A DNA stretch of 64,000 nucleotides. It comes from Pollenia angustigena (taxonomy: Eukaryota; Arthropoda; Insecta; Diptera; Polleniidae). Below, one piece after another: positions 33,715 through 61,815 of the stretch (its first letter is position 1; every line of letters begins with the position of its first letter). The notes under the pieces are model-generated. The model saw only the letters and a program-made list of their open reading frames with translations. It was not told where the DNA came from and searched no databases. The stretch spans positions 13,974,945-14,038,944 of the forward strand of contig OV884059.1 in the NCBI GenBank assembly GCA_930367215.1, read 5' to 3'. The position numbers and the translations under genes were made by a program.

Positions 33715-34229
33715 AAATACAATTTTAAAAATTTGTATACAAATATGTCTTAATATTATATTATTATTTAAGAACTTAACGTAAATAATATTTTTAGTAT
33801 TAGTAACCCAAAACAAAACTAGCTGCTAAAATAACTAACATGGCTCACAAAAGTTTTGTACTGTTGTATTATTAATTAGAATTTTTATCATTTTTGCTTT
33901 TAACATGGACTTAAACCATTTTATTTGTTTAGCACACAACATGTGATTTTTAATCTACTATAAAAAACTACAAAGTCGTTTACGAGAACCAGATCCGAAA
34001 TAAGGCTAAAATTAGTATGTGTAATAGAAAATGTTAATTGAGCTCTCTAATAGTAATCTTAAAATACGCTGGACACCTGGAATTAGTTTTCGTGTTCCAT
34101 AGTTCTGAATTTTTTAAAATCTGTGGGAAAGAAAGGAGATGCTCAAAATTTTCATTTCGAAAGAAAATATCCTAAAAGGTTATTATGAAAAAGTTGATTT
34201 TTAATGCCAAAACCTTGAAGAAAAATTTA
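33715..34229. other. AT-rich DNA downstream of the chimeric gene
   Basis: No coding frame or inverted repeat is supported here. Confidence 0.4.
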
Positions 34230-34368
34230 TGGCCTGTTCGTCGATAGCGAATGAAGTCTTCGTTCGCTTAAATTACATTTAAAACAAAAACAAATTATAA
34301 AATGTTGTTTTTGTTTTGCATGTTAGTTAAGCGAACGAAGTCTTCATTCGCTATCGACGAACAGGCCA
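34230..34368. mobile_element. Foldback MITE with TTA target duplication
   Basis: The left end TGGCCTGTTCGTCGATAGCG is a perfect inverted copy of the right end CGCTATCGACGAACAGGCCA; the arms run about 42 bp. TTA flanks at 34227-34229 and 34369-34371. The older relative is at 30519-30657. Confidence 0.9.
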
Positions 34369-34660
34369 TTAGCTTCTACTATTTTTTTTATTTATATTTT
34401 TGAAATAAATTTTCTAAAGGATTACAAGGGGTAGTTCTCGCCATAACCAAATGTTTTGGTTATTTTAGTCCTTGTATTCCCACTCGACTTCAAAATTGTT
34501 AAAACATTTTATTTTCTAGCTCGGTATTTAAAAATTTAAATTTACTTAAATATAACTAAAATTATTGTTTTTAAGCTAATAATATTTATATTATTAAAAA
34601 TTCCCATTAGCTTTAAAAATTTTTTAAGCATTAATTTTGTAAAGTATGTATTTTACTTAC

Positions 34661-34720
34661 CTGTCTGTCATTGGTTTGAATGGGCCACACAGTTTTTCCT
34701 CTGGGTGATTTCAGTCCCAT
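34661..34720 (-). CDS. Possible orphan first coding exon, 20 codons
   Basis: On the minus strand ATG (34720-34718) opens MGLKSPRGKTVWPIQTNDRQ and runs into a consensus donor CAG|GTAAGT at 34661/34660. Composition is unlike the AT-rich surroundings, which is what draws attention. I cannot find the next exon or name the protein. It could be the first coding exon of a gene whose other exons lie elsewhere, or chance. Confidence 0.35.
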
Positions 34721-34893
34721 ATTTGAATCCGGAGAAAGAGAAAAAATGGAATCAATTAATGAATTAAGAATTTTTTAAAGGAAGTATTTCGGTCCTGTAT
34801 TTTAAGTTTTTTTATATTGTTTTCTTAAAGTTATTTTTTCTAGTTTCTTCGAACTTTTTGTAATATATTATACACATAGTGTGTTCTTAAAAA

Positions 34894-35215
34894 ATTTATC
34901 GAGCTTAAGGTCACTTCGATTTTTTAATATAAATAAATAATTAATTTATTTCCGATTTTCGTTTTCCTCTGGAAATCTTCTTCAGGATTTTCGTAATACA
35001 ATTTTATATTACGAAATAATTATTTTTATTTATATAAAAAACCGAAGTGACTATTACGGTTTACAATTCAACTCAGTTGAGTTGTAATTAAGACAACTGG
35101 TTGTGATCAGTTGTAATTTTTGTTATATTTTTGTTCACCGCAATATAGCAAAGTTGTAAACCATAATACAAAAGTTTAGAAATTACCGTAATAGGGGCCT
35201 TAAGCTCGATAAATT
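34894..35215. mobile_element. Hairpin element split by a MITE
   Basis: ATTTATCGAGCTTAAGGTCA and CTTCGATTTTTTAATATAAA on the left face TTTATATAAAAAACCGAAG and CTTAAGCTCGATAAATT on the right. The right arm is interrupted by the element at 35051-35199. Confidence 0.7.
35051..35199. mobile_element. MITE related to 6342-6499, inserted in a hairpin arm
   Basis: It shares CTATTACGGTTTACAA, the TTGTTCACCGCAATATAGCA block (opposite orientation) and the end GTAATAGGGGCC with 6342-6499. The left end has lost the GGCCC bases. Confidence 0.75.
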
Positions 35216-35951
35216 ATTTAAAAAGAAATACCCTTTTTTTATATTCTTTTATGAAAATGTTCACAGGTAATTTAAATTTTTTTATGAAGAAATGCAAGGG
35301 GTACTTCCCGCCAAAGAGGTAACCTCTTTAGTGGACTTCTTCTTTGTCTTTCTTCCAAAGTTTGTCCAGCGGGAAAATAATTTTTTTTCCAATTTGTCTA
35401 GCACTATGAATTTTAAAATACAAGTTATTTGTATTCAACCACCTTTTTTTAAATCACATAGTTTTGGTTTTTAATTATAACACACCACTTTTGATCACTC
35501 AATGTAATTTTCAATTGCATTATAATTAACACACTTTATTCTAACCCACATATTCATAAAAAATATTTTTATTTTATTGGACACATTTTCATAGGAAATT
35601 CGTTCAATAAACCTCCAATAAAACAAAAATATCTTTTATGAATATGGGGGTAAGTCTTTAAATTTCATAAACATAGTTTTGGTCGTCACTGAAGTTTTTT
35701 TTATTTTTAACTTGTATTAAGTTTAGTTTAAAAATTCACTTTTGTTATACACTGTAAATTAAAATTATGAAATTTTTATAATATTATTTTTATTTATATG
35801 GATTTATCGATATTTAAAAAAAAATCGGTATATAAAATACTAATAGACATATAAAAACTATATATAAAAAAACTACTACATATAAACATTTTAGACGTTT
35901 TTCAACTATTGACTTTTAAGAATTGCGTTTTATTTTTTAACTAAAATATTT
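35216..35951. other. AT-rich intergenic DNA
   Basis: A 19 bp motif GGGGTACTTCCCGCCAAAG at 35298 recurs in similar form at 33648 and 34438. No gene is supported. Confidence 0.4.
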
Positions 35952-36480
35952 AGGAAAACAAGTAAGAATATTCGGCTAAGCCGAATCTTATATGCCCTTT
36001 GACATCGTGCGATAAGAAAAGAAATTTAAATAAATACCGTTCCTTAGATATAAATAAATCTATTTTGAACCACGCCCACTACTCCAATCTCACCCACATT
36101 TTGTCGGATAATGTGCATTGATAAACAAGATGCTTGTATCTAATTTGGAAATGTTAGCTCTTGCCGATCTCTAGATATACAGCAATCAAGAATGTGTTTG
36201 TGCCTGAGGTACGACGCCCACTTCTCCAGTCCCACCCATATTTTTAGAGAGGTGTATTTATAACCCCGCAATGTGTACCAAATTTGTAAAATTTTTCTCT
36301 TACCGTTCTTTATATATAAATAAATCTATTTTGTGCCACGCCCACTTATACACTCCAGACGACATTTGTCGGATGCTGACTATTGATAACCAAGATGCTT
36401 TTACCTAGTTCAGAAACTTTGGCTTTTACCGTTCTCCAGATGTACAGAAATTTATCGGCCATGTTCTACAAATCGAAAAC
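35952..36480 (+). repeat. Interspersed repeat, family B
   Basis: It opens AACAAGTAAGAATATTCGGC and TAAGCCGAATCTTATATGCC and has two rough internal repeats with CACGCCCACT and TTGTCGGAT.ATG. This opening (ACAAGTAAG... with an imperfect palindrome) is typical of abundant muscoid fly repeats. No protein is encoded. Confidence 0.55.
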
Positions 36481-36854
36481 GAGTAAAATTGAAATCGGTC
36501 GAGATTATCAGTTCAATTGTTTAACAAATTAGCGAAGTTTTACCTGATTTTAGGAGGAGTTCTAGTTAAAATAAGTGAAATTGAAAGAATGAAGTATATA
36601 AAATTGAGTATTTTTAGAAACTTTCAAAACTGGATCATTTTCAAAATTTGTTCGATTTAAATTTTACAACAATTTCACCTATTGCGCGCAACGATTTTCC
36701 CTTTTTGTGTAAATTTCACAAGCATCAATTGAAGTTTGCTTTCCCATTTTCTATTTTTGACTTTTCATGTTAAAAGTATTTGTTTACTGTACATACACTT
36801 CGAAAGTGACGAATATTTTAAACGATACTTTTCCGTTATAATCAGAAACAAGAA

Positions 36855-37556
36855 ACAACAAGTACGAAAGCATAGTCGGTCAAGCCCGACCATATGAAAC
36901 CCTACACCACAGTATTTAAAAACACATTATGCTTATGTGTCCATGTAAATATGGATTTATCTATGTTTATAAACTTCATGAAAATCGGCTTGAAAGTTTG
37001 TGAAAGGCCCCCTGCCTCCCCTTGTGGTCCTATTTTTTAAAAACTGTATAGCTAATGTGTCCCTATAGATATGGATCTATCTATGTTTAAAATTTCATTA
37101 AAATCGGTTTGAGAGGCAGAAATTGCCCCTATCTCCCCTCGTGGTCCGATTTTTTTAAAAATTTGTACATTTTGTGGCCATATAGATATGGTTCTATCTA
37201 TGTTTTAAATTTCATTAAAATCGGTTTGATTGTTTCTGAGAGGAAGAAATTTCCCCTTATCTTCCCTAGTGTTCCTACGGTTCGGCCCATTTTCAATAGG
37301 CTTGGTCCTTGTGCCAATAAGAACCTATGTCCCACATTTTATCAAATTATCTCCAAAATTGCGACCTGTAATTTGCGCACAAGGTTACATGGACAGTCTG
37401 CCAGCCAGCCGGACGGACATCGTTAGTTGGACTCAGAAAGTGATTCTGAGTAGATCGGTATACTTTAAGGTGGGTCTATGACCACTATTTTAAGGCGTTA
37501 CACACATCAGCACAAAGGCATAATACCCTCTCCACTATTGTGGTGTGGGTATAAAT
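36855..37556 (+). repeat. Interspersed repeat, family A, copy 2
   Basis: It starts ACAAGTACGAAAGCATAGTC and GGTCAAGCCCGACCATATG and matches 95-775 for almost its full length. The two copies differ by small indels, e.g. in the CAGCCAGC run. Confidence 0.75.
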
Positions 37557-37680
37557 ATTTAAAAGTGGCCATCATTTTTGTATTAACAGCATAAGTGAGT
37601 CGTCATTTATGGTATACAAATGGAGGTTTTCAATTGTTTTGGTAGACGGTTTGTGTAAAAATTACATATCGCACTTTATA

Positions 37681-38512
37681 ATTTTGTTTTTTTCTTTTTA
37701 CCCACTTACAACTACAATTCGAGTCGGAAAGAACCCAACCAATTGTAGGGGGATGTAAGAAAAGATAAACTCACTGTTTATTGTTGGTGTTTTGTTTAAG
37801 CTTTGATATTGTTGCAGGTAAGACTTTGAGTGTTTAAAATTCTTATTCGCTTTAGGGTTTTATTTGTATAATATTTTTAGCTTTTCTAAAATCTTTGGAA
37901 AAGGTTTCCTGACGATCTGGCCTAAGCAACCAGTGAAATGCGCATAGAGGCTTGCTTTCCCTCAACAATAAATTTCGGTGTATTTATCAAATATGGAAAA
38001 TTGGGAATTAAGCACGTCATACAAAAATCTTAATAGTAAATTGTGTATTCCCGTAAATAACTTTGATAATATACTTGCATGTGCCCGTGCAGAAAACTGA
38101 ATTGCCAAATTGGTTTTTTTGTTGTTTTCTTGCGAAGACAATAGAATGAAGCAATTTGTTTTTTAATTTTGTTTTTTCTTTTTACCCACTTACAACTACA
38201 ATTCGAGTCGGAAAGAACCCAACCAATTGTAGGGGGATGTAAGAAAAGATAAACTCACTGTTTATTGTTGGTGTTTTGTTTAAGCTTTGATATTGTTACA
38301 GGTAAGACTTTGAGTGTTTAAAATTCTTATTCGCTTTAGGGTTTTATTTGTATAATATTTTTAGCTTTTCTAAAATCTTTGGAAAAGGTTTCCCGATGAT
38401 CTGGCCTAAGCAACCAGTGAAATGCGCATAAAACTTGCTTTCCCTCAACAATAAATTTCGGTGAATTTATCAAATATGGAAAATTGGGAATTTAGCACGT
38501 CATACAAAAATA
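37681..38512. repeat. Two direct repeats of about 347 bp separated by about 140 bp
   Basis: Blocks starting at 37681 and 38166 (offset 485 bp) are nearly identical from ATTTTGTTTT through ACCCACTTACAACTACAATT to GCACGTCATACAAAAAT. The spacer (38029-38165) is unrelated. They could be a local duplication or a degenerate LTR pair, but no TG..CA ends, primer-binding site or coding sequence is visible. Confidence 0.8.
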
Positions 38513-38789
38513 CTTTATAATTTGTTTTTACCTTTTTTTAAAAAATTGACACGTAACATACATACTTATGTACATATTAACTCGCTGTAAAAATATCGTG
38601 CTATTTCGTCCACCTTTTGGTAATAAAACGGTTGGCTTACAAAATTCTTTTTTATAAGTCTTAAATATAAAATTAAAAAATTTTTAGTTATTACCCACCC
38701 TACCCTCTTTATGATCAAGTGCGATATGTCTTGTGGAAGCTTTTTAAAAAAGTAAATAACTAACTTGCTTCCTGCAATTTATGAAGAAA

Positions 38790-39025
38790 GACATACAAAA
38801 CTTTTAGAAAGAATATCAAAACCTGTTAAGTTATGAGTGAATTGCCGATATTTCACGCCTGATCTTTCCAAAATTGCTTTAATATATTTGATCTACCAGG
38901 CTTCCTCAGTATCTTCGGAAAGGGTTGCTTCAGCTGATAGATTTAGCAGTGCCGGATAAAAGAATTAGATGGACAACACATTAAACAGATAGTGCTCCTG
39001 ATGTCCATACTTTATGAGTAAGTAC
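38790..39025 (+). pseudogene. Remnant of a hAT transposase C-terminal dimerisation region
   Basis: Around 38898-39015 one frame reads QASSVSSERVASADRFSSAG and continues with stops. SSERV.S.AG with an upstream Pro/Ala-Ser pattern is the hallmark of the hAT family dimerisation domain. Only this end survives. Confidence 0.6.
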
Positions 39026-39175
39026 TGATTTGACTTACTTTGCTTGTTAAAGTTGCTTCTATTGTTAATTAAAATTTTAGGGTAAGTTCCGTGACTTATT
39101 TTATCCCTTTTAAATTTTATTTAATTCAGTTTTTGTTTTCTAGTTTTCATATGGCCAATAAATACATAATCACCC

Positions 39176-39289
39176 CTATCGTGAATAAAAATTCCTTGGG
39201 AGGGGAGTTTTTTCCCTTTTACCATTTTTACAATTGAATTAATATAGGAAAAATGGAAAAAAGTCCCAAGGAATTTTTATTCACGATAG
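39176..39289. mobile_element. Short hairpin element
   Basis: CTATCGTGAATAAAAATTCC TTGGGA pairs with its inverted copy ending at 39289, with 26 bp perfect arms. The interior adds a partly complementary TTTTTCC/GGAAAAA stretch. Similar sequence (CGTGAATAATTTTTCCC) occurs near 49525-49660 without clear ends. Confidence 0.75.
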
Positions 39290-39616
39290 CTGTGAATAAG
39301 TGGTCTTAGGAACTTAGCGGAAAGTTTTTTTGTTTGTTTTTATTGTAGAATTAAATTTTAATTGTAAAATTAAAATTAAAAAAAAGTTGCAATGGAATTA
39401 CATATGTATGTATGTACATCTGCCATCGGCAACCTATACTATTACATTTTGCGATTATATGCGTTGTACGAATTTTACATATGTTGTTGTTAATGTTGTT
39501 AAATTCTCTGCAATGTGTGTGCACATGAACGTAATAAAAGAGCATACAAGAGAATAAAAGAGAAAAGAGAAAACGCGGCGCCCTGATTTTGCCGATGGCA
39601 GATGTACATACATGTA

Positions 39617-39990
39617 CCCTGCAAATATCAGGACCAGTCCAAACACGCGTGTAAAGAGTAGTCCACAAGGGACCAGGTCTAGTCCAAAAGTAACCCAATC
39701 GTATGGAAAAAACCTGGTATATTTAACATTACGATGTCCTAGGAGAGGACCATATAACCCACCATTGGACCACTAAGGAGTAGTTTTAAAACTACTCCAT
39801 GGTATACTCAAGAGGACTAGTTTTGAAGTCGTTTTAAAAACGAAAGCATGTCGTAAACAACGAAGACATGTCGTCTCACTACAAACACTTTTTAACAATG
39901 ACATGGTCCATGCTTGCATTACATCGGACCAGTCCATGGAGTAGTCCATTTTATCAAAATGGATCAGGTGGTCCAATTTTATTTGCAGGG
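39617..39990. mobile_element. 374 bp inverted-repeat element with TA target duplication
   Basis: The ends CCCTGCAAATA and TATTTGCAGGG (approximate) are inverted, with GGACCA in both arms. TA stands on each side. The body is rich in GGACCAGTCC/GGACTAGT-type motifs. A truncated relative lies at 14167-14430. Confidence 0.75.
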
Positions 39991-39996
39991 TAATAT

Positions 39997-40216
39997 CGAG
40001 CCCTATTAGCGATTATATCGTAAGGAACAATTTATGGAAACTTTGTTTTTTCTTGCAAATAGGCCATAATTCATAGATTTAAAAATTGTACCGTTGCGAA
40101 GAGAAAGCCCATCTAGATCCCAATAAATTATTGCATTGCTTAAGAAAAAAATAAGAAAAACTCTTCTTGTAAAATTGGCTTGTTGTCGCTTACGATATTA
40201 TCGCAAAAAGGGCTCG
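39997..40216. mobile_element. 220 bp MITE with CGAGCCC termini
   Basis: The left end CGAGCCCTATTAGCGATTAT and the right end ATTATCGCAAAAAGGGCTCG are inverted repeats, followed inward by ATCGTAAG and CTTACGAT. It starts 6 bp after the preceding element ends. The target duplication is unclear. Confidence 0.75.
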
Positions 40217-40539
40217 TTATGTTAGTATGTACATATGTATTTAGTTTTTAAATTTGGAAACAATAGTTTAGGCTTAAGTCCTAGTCCATATTATGAAACA
40301 TTTGCTGCGAAGCATTTGAGTTCGTTGATGAAAGGGGAAAGACGAGTGGAAAAGTGTACTTATGTAGTTTCATGTACAAGCAGTTTTTGTGAGTTTGCTA
40401 TTGACAGAAAGAGAAAAGGCATACAAAATGATTTGATGGTGCAAAACAAAAGTTTTATTGCATGGACACGAATGCCGTTTCATAAGAGAATTGAAGAAAA
40501 TTTCTGCAGCTCATTTTTCGTAATATGGATGAGGACTAC
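40217..40539. other. Unrecognised sequence between MITEs
   Basis: An open frame from 40235 runs through this segment into the MITE at 40540, but its composition gives no family match. I do not call it a gene. Confidence 0.4.
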
Positions 40540-40690
40540 GGCTGGGTACACACAGTGCAATCTACATGCAATCTGTTTCAATGCAACCTCAAAATATCAA
40601 AGCGTTTTGATGTTGATGCAATCTGGAATGAATGAAAATGAATTTAATTCACTAGATTGCGTAAATGCGTTGCATAGTGTGTACCCAGCA
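40540..40690. mobile_element. 151 bp MITE, family G, copy 2
   Basis: Near-identical to 22285-22435 over its whole length (GTACACACAGTGCAATCTAC; GTGTGTACCCAGCA). Here a TTA duplication is not clean, and the first base of the left end has changed. Confidence 0.9.
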
Positions 40691-41976
40691 TAATACTATT
40701 GATATATCGAAATATTGATATTAGAAAATATCATCAACACGATATATTTTTTTAAATTTTCCCATCACTAGCAGCCTCCAAAGGATTTTTTTTACATCAA
40801 AACTTGTTCACACCACGCATTAGTGTTGTTAACTTTTGTATTTCAAAACGCACTAAAATCGAGAAAAACTGGTATTTTCGGAAAAAACACAATTCAAAAT
40901 TTTTAATTTTAATTGAAATTTATTTTAAAATAAATATTTTTTTTTATAAAAAAGAACATTTTAACATTAAAAACTTCATCTGGCCATAATACAGCTATTT
41001 TTTTTAAATTTGAATGTTTTTAAAACATCGTGGATATTGCTATTAATATTTTCACTATCTAGTAGTTGGTATGTTTAACAACAAGAATCTTCCTGTTGTA
41101 ACCCATTTTAAATATATAGTAAAGCATTAAAGATCGGTTATTAATTTCGGACTTAAACAAATATAACTTCTGCAGTTGATTAAGGAAGCAACAAAATTTT
41201 AAATGTTATTTTCGCTAATGCATCCAAACATTTAACTTCAGTCCAAAAATCTAAGATAGAATCCAAATTTTCCATTTGATAACGTGAGTTATTCATTTTC
41301 AATACCAGGTGAAAATTTCACATCGGTCTCAAATTGTGCAGTTAATGGCGTAATATCATTTTTATAAGGGAATAAAACGGTTTATTTTACGTAAAATTTC
41401 AAAACTGGAGGGTAATCTGCACAGTATCTCTTCAACTGATTCTCTTGTAAATTGGTAGAAGTTTATTGATACCTTTTTTTTTGTTTCGCCGTCGATTATC
41501 TTTACCTCACAAGCTTCTTTAAACCAAACTTTCCAAGGTCAGCTATCAATAACTCCTGTTAAAAATCTGTCAAGTTTAGATATTTTTAAAATTAAAATTT
41601 TCTATTTTTTGTATTATGCATATGAAATCGCCTTTGTGGCGCAAACCAGGAGTGGTAGCAGCGAGATTACAACAATTGTTCTATAAAACAAACACCAGGG
41701 CTTTTTATTATTGTTATGTGAAACGAACTGTAAAGCAGCAAAGGGGATAATAAAAGACAAATGAAAAACAAACAAGAAAAAAATTATATATTTAAGTCTT
41801 TACCCAAAATTGTTATTCATTATAAATCACTTTGATTTTCTTTTTAATTGTATCACTTTTTACTTTGATTAAAAAACTTGTTTACTTTTTAAGCTAGAAA
41901 TTTAACACTTGACAGTTCGTATAGCAAAACAAGCAAATAAAAAAATAATCAGCAGGCTTTCCGAGACTATCTGTTA
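40691..41976. other. AT-rich intergenic DNA, no gene seen
   Basis: No supported exon, RNA gene or long inverted repeat. Confidence 0.45.
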
Positions 41977-42709
41977 TACCATGTTCACACGGACAGCAAT
42001 ATTCGTGTTTCGCTCTCTTATTCCTGTTTCGCGTCCCAAACATGACTGAAACGACTTGTTTCCTCATACAAAATTTTGTGAGCGAAACAGGTCGTTTCAT
42101 TTTGAAACAGGAAAAATGTACTATCATCTCTAATTTTGATAACAATTATAGTTAGTTTATCTGAACTAGCTCTCAAAAAAATCAAAACAAAATAATATAC
42201 AAAATAAAAATTGATGTTTAATAAAATAAAGTGACAATTATCAAACAATAATATTAATAAAAGTATTAAATAATATATTTTTAACTTTTAATAACTTTTT
42301 TATCTGTTTTAAATAAAATCACACTAACAACACAAAAAAAATGTCAAAATGAAACCAGAATGAATCGTATGAACAGCATGTTTGACAATCTAGTTTCAGA
42401 GAGCGAAACGAGTGGTTTTTGTCGTCGTATGAACATAGCATTATAAACCAGTGACGTCCAAAATTTAAATTGTGGTTGTATTGCTTTTTTTTAGTATTAG
42501 TGAATAAAGAGACAAATATTCTTAATAAAAATACAAAAATCGACGACTGAATTGTGTACTCTCGTGGACTAAACGAAAGAGCGTAAGAATGCGTGTGAAG
42601 AATGTGTGTGAATTTATTTCCACAATTGTGGTATGGACTGGACACCAATGTTATAAACATATTTTGTGTAGGGCGAAATACTAATATTGCTGTCCATGTA
42701 AACGTTGTA
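41977..42709. mobile_element. 733 bp inverted-repeat element, TTA target duplication
   Basis: The left end TACCATGTTCACACGGACAG (continuing CAATATT) is inverted relative to the right end (CTGTCCATGTAAACGTTGTA). TTA flanks at 41974-41976 and 42710-42712. Inside, GAGCGAAAC and GAAACAGG motifs recur in both orientations, and CGTATGAACATAGC near 42428 looks like a second, older terminus. No protein is evident. Its right end lies about 270 bp upstream of the Atg8a start codon. Confidence 0.75.
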
Positions 42710-58943
<16,234 letters not shown>

Positions 58944-59240
58944 AAGCATTTAGCATTTTTGTGTATGTGATCGCTTTATAATACTGAGAAAATATTTTGA
59001 GATAAATTAACATGGATTTTGTGCACGTACGTTAATAAAAAAACAAAATAAAAAGAAAAACAACAACAACTTCTTTAGTATAAATATAAAAAAGTTATAT
59101 TGAAAACTCAAAAAAAAAAAAAAATTAACAAAACTTTAAAAAATCTGTGCAAAACAAATAAAAAAAAAAATAATGATCTTATAAAAATCTTATATCTAAA
59201 AAAATCTTATTCTTAAATTTTAGTTATAGCAATTAGTTCT
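58944..59240 (+). other. Atg8a 3' UTR
   Basis: AT- and A-rich sequence after the stop, with an AATAAA at 59034-59039 and further AATAAA-like hexamers up to about 59250. Confidence 0.5.
59034..59039 (+). terminator. Likely polyadenylation signal of Atg8a
   Basis: First canonical AATAAA, 91 bp past the stop codon. Later hexamers could also be used. Confidence 0.5.
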
Positions 59241-60379
59241 TTAATAAAAAAAAAATATTACTTCATTTTTTATTATTTTTATTATGCACACTTTATCAGT
59301 AGAAAATAAAACTTATCGAAATTTTCTTGTGGTCGTAATTAGTTTCATTTTGATAATCAAGACAAATTAAACGAACTTCATGTTACTTTTTATTTAAATT
59401 TGTTTATATTTTCTATTTAGTTTTATTTTTTTTTTCTTAATCATGGTTTTAAATGTGCATAAACTTATGTATGTATGTATTATTATTTAAAAAAAGTCTA
59501 CACTTCATATAAATTTAGAAGTATAAAAACCAAAAAAAAAAAAAAAAAAAAAAATTAAAAATTTTAAATAAAATTTTGGGTTAATCCTAATACCAAAAAA
59601 ATATACTAAACAAGTTTTTTTATTTAAATGTATTTTTAAGTTTAAAAAATTTTGGTCAGTAAAAAAATATTTTACAAATTTTGCATTAAAAATCAATAAA
59701 TTGGGAAAATATTTTTATATGCAAAAGTTCTCGATGAATATACAAATTTAAGGCATAGACCCACCAAAAGAAAATTATGTTTTGAGGTTAACTCATAAAA
59801 AATTCCTTCTGTCGAATATTATTTTGATATCTACATCTATCAGGTATGTGAAAAAATCGATTTTAAATCGAAATGATCGTTTTTAGTATGTATTTTTAAA
59901 AATTGATTTCTAATAGATTTTCTTGGTATTTAAATTATATATGTATTATACTTATATCTGTATTGAATTGTATTTCAAACAAAAAATTAAGACTTATTAC
60001 GTAATGGATATTCAAATCGCCCAAAACAGCGATAATTTGAAATCAATCGAATTTCATCACATGCCTGAATGTATAGTGAACCCGCGAACACTCAAAAGGG
60101 TGAACGTCTCAGAAACGTGAACAAATTAATTTTTACACAAACTATTCTAAAACGTGCACAAAATCTGGAAGTCTAAAACGTGAACACGTTTTTTTTTTGT
60201 TAACTTTTTAAAATGTTTTTTTTTTTAGTTGTGAAATCCCCGAATTGAGTTCACTTATTGGTTTATGTTACAGCGTTCTTTTTTCTTAATTGTATCCACG
60301 TATTTATGTACATATACGCTGACATGTTAGCTGTTTTTTATCATCGCTACGGTTTTCGGGTTATTTGTGAAAGTGAAAA
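59241..60379. other. Intergenic DNA
   Basis: An A run is at about 59534-59554. AGTGAACCCGCGAACACTC and CGTGAAC motifs at 60075-60190 may be the decayed left end of the pogo-like element that follows, since AACGTGAACAAA also appears near 61455. No gene is supported. Confidence 0.4.
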
Positions 60380-61010
60380 ATGTCATTAAAAAAACCGAAA
60401 GTGTTATCTTTGAAAGATAAAAAGTAAATATTCTTGAATTATTGCAAAAAGGTTATAGTGGCAGTGGCTTGGCTAGAATATATGGTGTTGCTAAATCAAC
60501 AGTTTGTTCAATTAAGAAGAAAAAATAGGAAATAACAAATCGTGTAAAGAAAACTCTTTATGGTGCCGGAAGGCGTAAAACATCACGTTCTTCTTAGCTT
60601 CCGAAAATGGAAAAAACTCTACAAATCGTTTCTTAGCATGCGAAATAAAAAATTACCGGTAAGCGGACTGATGCTTAAAGTAAATGCTTTAGGAATTCAC
60701 CAACAAATTGAAGAGAGTGATCGTGGTTTTAGTGCCAGCGATGGCCGGCTTTAAAAATTTAAGCAGAGGTTTGGTGTTCGTCTTCTCATAATTTCCGGAG
60801 AAAAGCTTTTTGATCAGCCACAACTTGTTGACCCGTTTAAAAAAAAGTTAAGATCAAATATGGAGGAATTCTCTTTATGTTTAAATTAGCTTGTACTAGA
60901 AGCAGCTACCAGATAAAACATACTTTTCATCTTTGGAAAAAAGTGCTTAAAGAAAAAGCTTTATTAAAGATGATTAAACAAAAAACGTTTAAAAAAAGAT
61001 GACTGATTTT
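60380..61010 (+). pseudogene. Broken pogo/Tigger-type transposase
   Basis: ATG 60380 opens MSLKKPKVLSLKDK, then after a stop VNILELLQKGYSGSGLARIY and GVAKSTVCSIKKKK, the CENP-B-type DNA-binding helix-turn-helix used by pogo, Tigger and jerky proteins. Further on, in changing frames, come KQRFGVRLLIISGEKL (second DNA-binding part) and DPFKKKLRSNMEEFSL. Multiple stops and frame slips occur and the DDE catalytic half is lost. Possible CGTGAAC-type end repeats lie near 60100 and 61455. Confidence 0.75.
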
Positions 61011-61514
61011 TTCCTGTTAAATTTTTTATCCCTTATAAACATTTCTTAAACAAAAAAATGTTTCTATTCATGAATGTTATTTTTGTCAAGCTAATAATAG
61101 GGCCTAAATTTCTTCAGTGTAAATAAAATTCAATTTTTAATTAGGTACAACATTTTGTTCCCGACGTTTCGTCGATTGTTTGTCGACTTTTTCAAGGGAT
61201 TGTATATTTAAAGATTATAAAAACAATAAAATAAGTACAATAATATAACACATAAACAATATTCATTTTTGTTTATTTATGTGTATTTTTTTTGATATTC
61301 ATACGAAATTAATTTTTTTATGTATCATATGCAAAGTTAACTGAATTATTGCATATACATCAATTTTTTGTTATTAAAAATGAATAAAATATGTGTTTTA
61401 AAATATTATCTATTTATTTTAAAATAGGGGTGCTATTTTTTTTTAAATTTTGGCATTCGATAACGTGAACAAACTTGAAAACGTGAAAAGCCATGGTAAA
61501 AATTAGCAGACGGT
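61011..61514. other. AT-rich intergenic DNA
   Basis: CCCGACGTTTCGTCGATTG near 61160 is a short GC-richer palindromic patch. No gene is supported. Confidence 0.4.
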
Positions 61515-61815
61515 AATATTAAAACCAACATTTGTAAGAAAGTTATGGCATTAAAACTATTTTCGGAAGTGATATTTGCATGGGAGCGATGGTCGAACAT
61601 GGACCGATTGCAATAAAACTTGGTATGTGGAATGATTTAGGTTCAATAAAATTTTTTTGTTGCAAATTTATTCTAAATATTAACATATTAAGATAGTTCA
61701 TGGGACGGACATAGTTAGATAGTTTTAGAAAATGATTCTGATTCGATCAGTTAACTAAAAGGTGTGTTACACACATCTGCCCATTAGCCCTTCTCCACTA
61801 TGCTGTTGTTGAAAA
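61515..61815 (+). repeat. Interspersed repeat, family A, truncated copy 3
   Basis: It shares the closing blocks of family A (GGACGGACAT, GTGATTCTGA-like, GGTGTGTTACACACATC, TTCTCCACTAT). The first half is missing. Confidence 0.55.

Noticed and set aside
37681..38512. LTR retrotransposon
   Set aside because: The direct repeats lack TG..CA ends, a primer-binding site, a polypurine tract and any internal coding region, so I list them only as direct repeats.
40235..40693. 152-codon open frame as a gene
   Set aside because: Its last third is the family G MITE and the rest has no recognisable domain or splice context.
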